Shown one piece after another: positions 63,526 to 64,000 of a DNA stretch of 64,000 nucleotides. Every line of letters starts with the position of its first letter. The stretch's first letter is position 1. The notes under the pieces were generated by a model. That model did not search any database, had not been told where the DNA came from, and worked only from the letters and a program-made list of their open reading frames with translations. Source of the DNA: Zerene cesonia (Eukaryota > Arthropoda > Insecta > Lepidoptera > Pieridae). The translations under genes and the position numbers were made by a program. The stretch is from contig NW_024045133.1 in the NCBI RefSeq assembly GCF_012273895.1, positions 682,001 to 746,000 of the forward strand, written 5' to 3'.

Positions 63526-63603
63526 AGTTATGTGTTTCCACCCAGACTCTTCTATGACGATTCCTCTGATGTCTATAGAAGAGATCCGAGCAGTGATTGA
63601 TGA
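63526..63603 (+). CDS. Galt: Galt exon 4
   Basis: The 78-nt exon after TTTTCAG reads VMCFHPDSSMTIPLMSIE, EIRAVID, with donor GA|GTGAGT. It matches human [20 protein letters not shown]. The histidine-triad-type active site (HPH) lies downstream of the window end, so the gene is incomplete here. Phase is 2 in, 2 out. Confidence 0.96.
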
Positions 63604-63710
63604 GTGAGTTTTATTCTATTTAATTACAGCAGAATATCATGAATCTAGTATATAGTCATAGCTAACAGTATTTGTGTGTTAGAAAACTAAAGCAAATAAA
63701 TATTATATTA

Positions 63711-63931
63711 CTAGCTGCTCCCCGCGATTTCAATCGCGTAAGCCTGTATACCGTAGGATTATCAGGAAAAAAATTGCTTATGTGTTATTCCAGTTGTCCA
63801 GCTATCTACGTACCAAATTTCATTACAATCGGTTCAGTAGTTTTTGCGTGAAAGAGTAACAAAAATCCATACATGCATACATCCATCATCCTTATTTAGA
63901 AACTTTCACGTTTAAAACATTAGTAGTATGA
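63711..63931 (-). mobile_element. Helitron family A, diverged
   Basis: CTAGCTGCTCCCCGCGATTTC to ACATTAGTAGTATGA. Confidence 0.8.
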
Positions 63932-64000
63932 TGATATAGTAATTGGTGGGTAATTTACAAAAAATTGTATTTTTTTATTTTTTATTTCACAATCGGCAAT

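Overview
The window is a piece of insect, almost certainly lepidopteran, nuclear DNA. It has AT-rich spacers, short GC-rich exons with GT..AG introns, and a very dense load of short non-autonomous Helitrons and tRNA-derived SINEs of the kind known from moths and butterflies. No bacterial or viral gene set is visible. Three runs of exactly 1000 N (1575-2574, 41417-42416, 61112-62111) are assembly gaps whose true sizes are unknown.

Three protein-coding genes are recognisable. (1) LSm4, plus strand: one exon (1388-1574) carrying the end of the Sm fold and the RGG tail, running into the first gap. (2) orb2, the insect CPEB2/3/4 orthologue, minus strand: it fills about 52 kb, from a last exon at the first gap (2575-2646) through both RRMs and the zinc finger (3.2-11.1 kb), linker exons (11.9 and 35.2 kb) and a probable N-terminal exon at 54.6-54.8 kb. 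Two further short ATG exons (15.4 and 25.8 kb) end in good splice donors with the phase needed to join the 11.9 kb exon, and look like alternative first exons. (3) Galt, galactose-1-phosphate uridylyltransferase, plus strand: the first four exons (59.9-63.6 kb); the gene continues beyond the window. LSm4 and orb2 converge inside the first gap; orb2 and Galt diverge across about 5 kb.

The rest is introns and spacers built from repeats. Letters are used here as local family names. Helitron families insert between A and T, begin TC and end CTAG. Family A begins TCCTACTAATATTATAAATG and ends GGCGCAGCTAG; B begins TCTATACTAATATTATAAAG and ends GGACCGCTAG; C contains GTGGTGTTAGTTACAC; D contains GTCGCTTTCTCTGTC; E contains GGGATAAAAAGTATCC and ends near GAGCGTCTAG; F, G, H, J, K, L, N, O, P and Q are smaller families. 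SINE-B and SINE-C have intact pol III A and B boxes. SINE-D is a roughly 320-bp A-tailed element beginning GTGGGAGTCGAGCACGC and ending CCCGCTATGACATAAAA. Repeat I is a roughly 230-bp unclassified repeat. LINE-1 and LINE-2 are 3-prime ends of two non-LTR retrotransposons.

The most unusual elements are a 71-nt tRNA-shaped sequence held between long inverted arms (at least three complete tRNA cores, one 26 nt from an LSm4 splice site), a foldback element whose central loop occurs in both orientations, and an intronic minisatellite that on the orb2 strand is an array of let-7 seed sites. Coordinates of the main exons were read from splice signals and checked for phase; repeat boundaries are by eye and usually good to a few bases, worse for degenerate copies.
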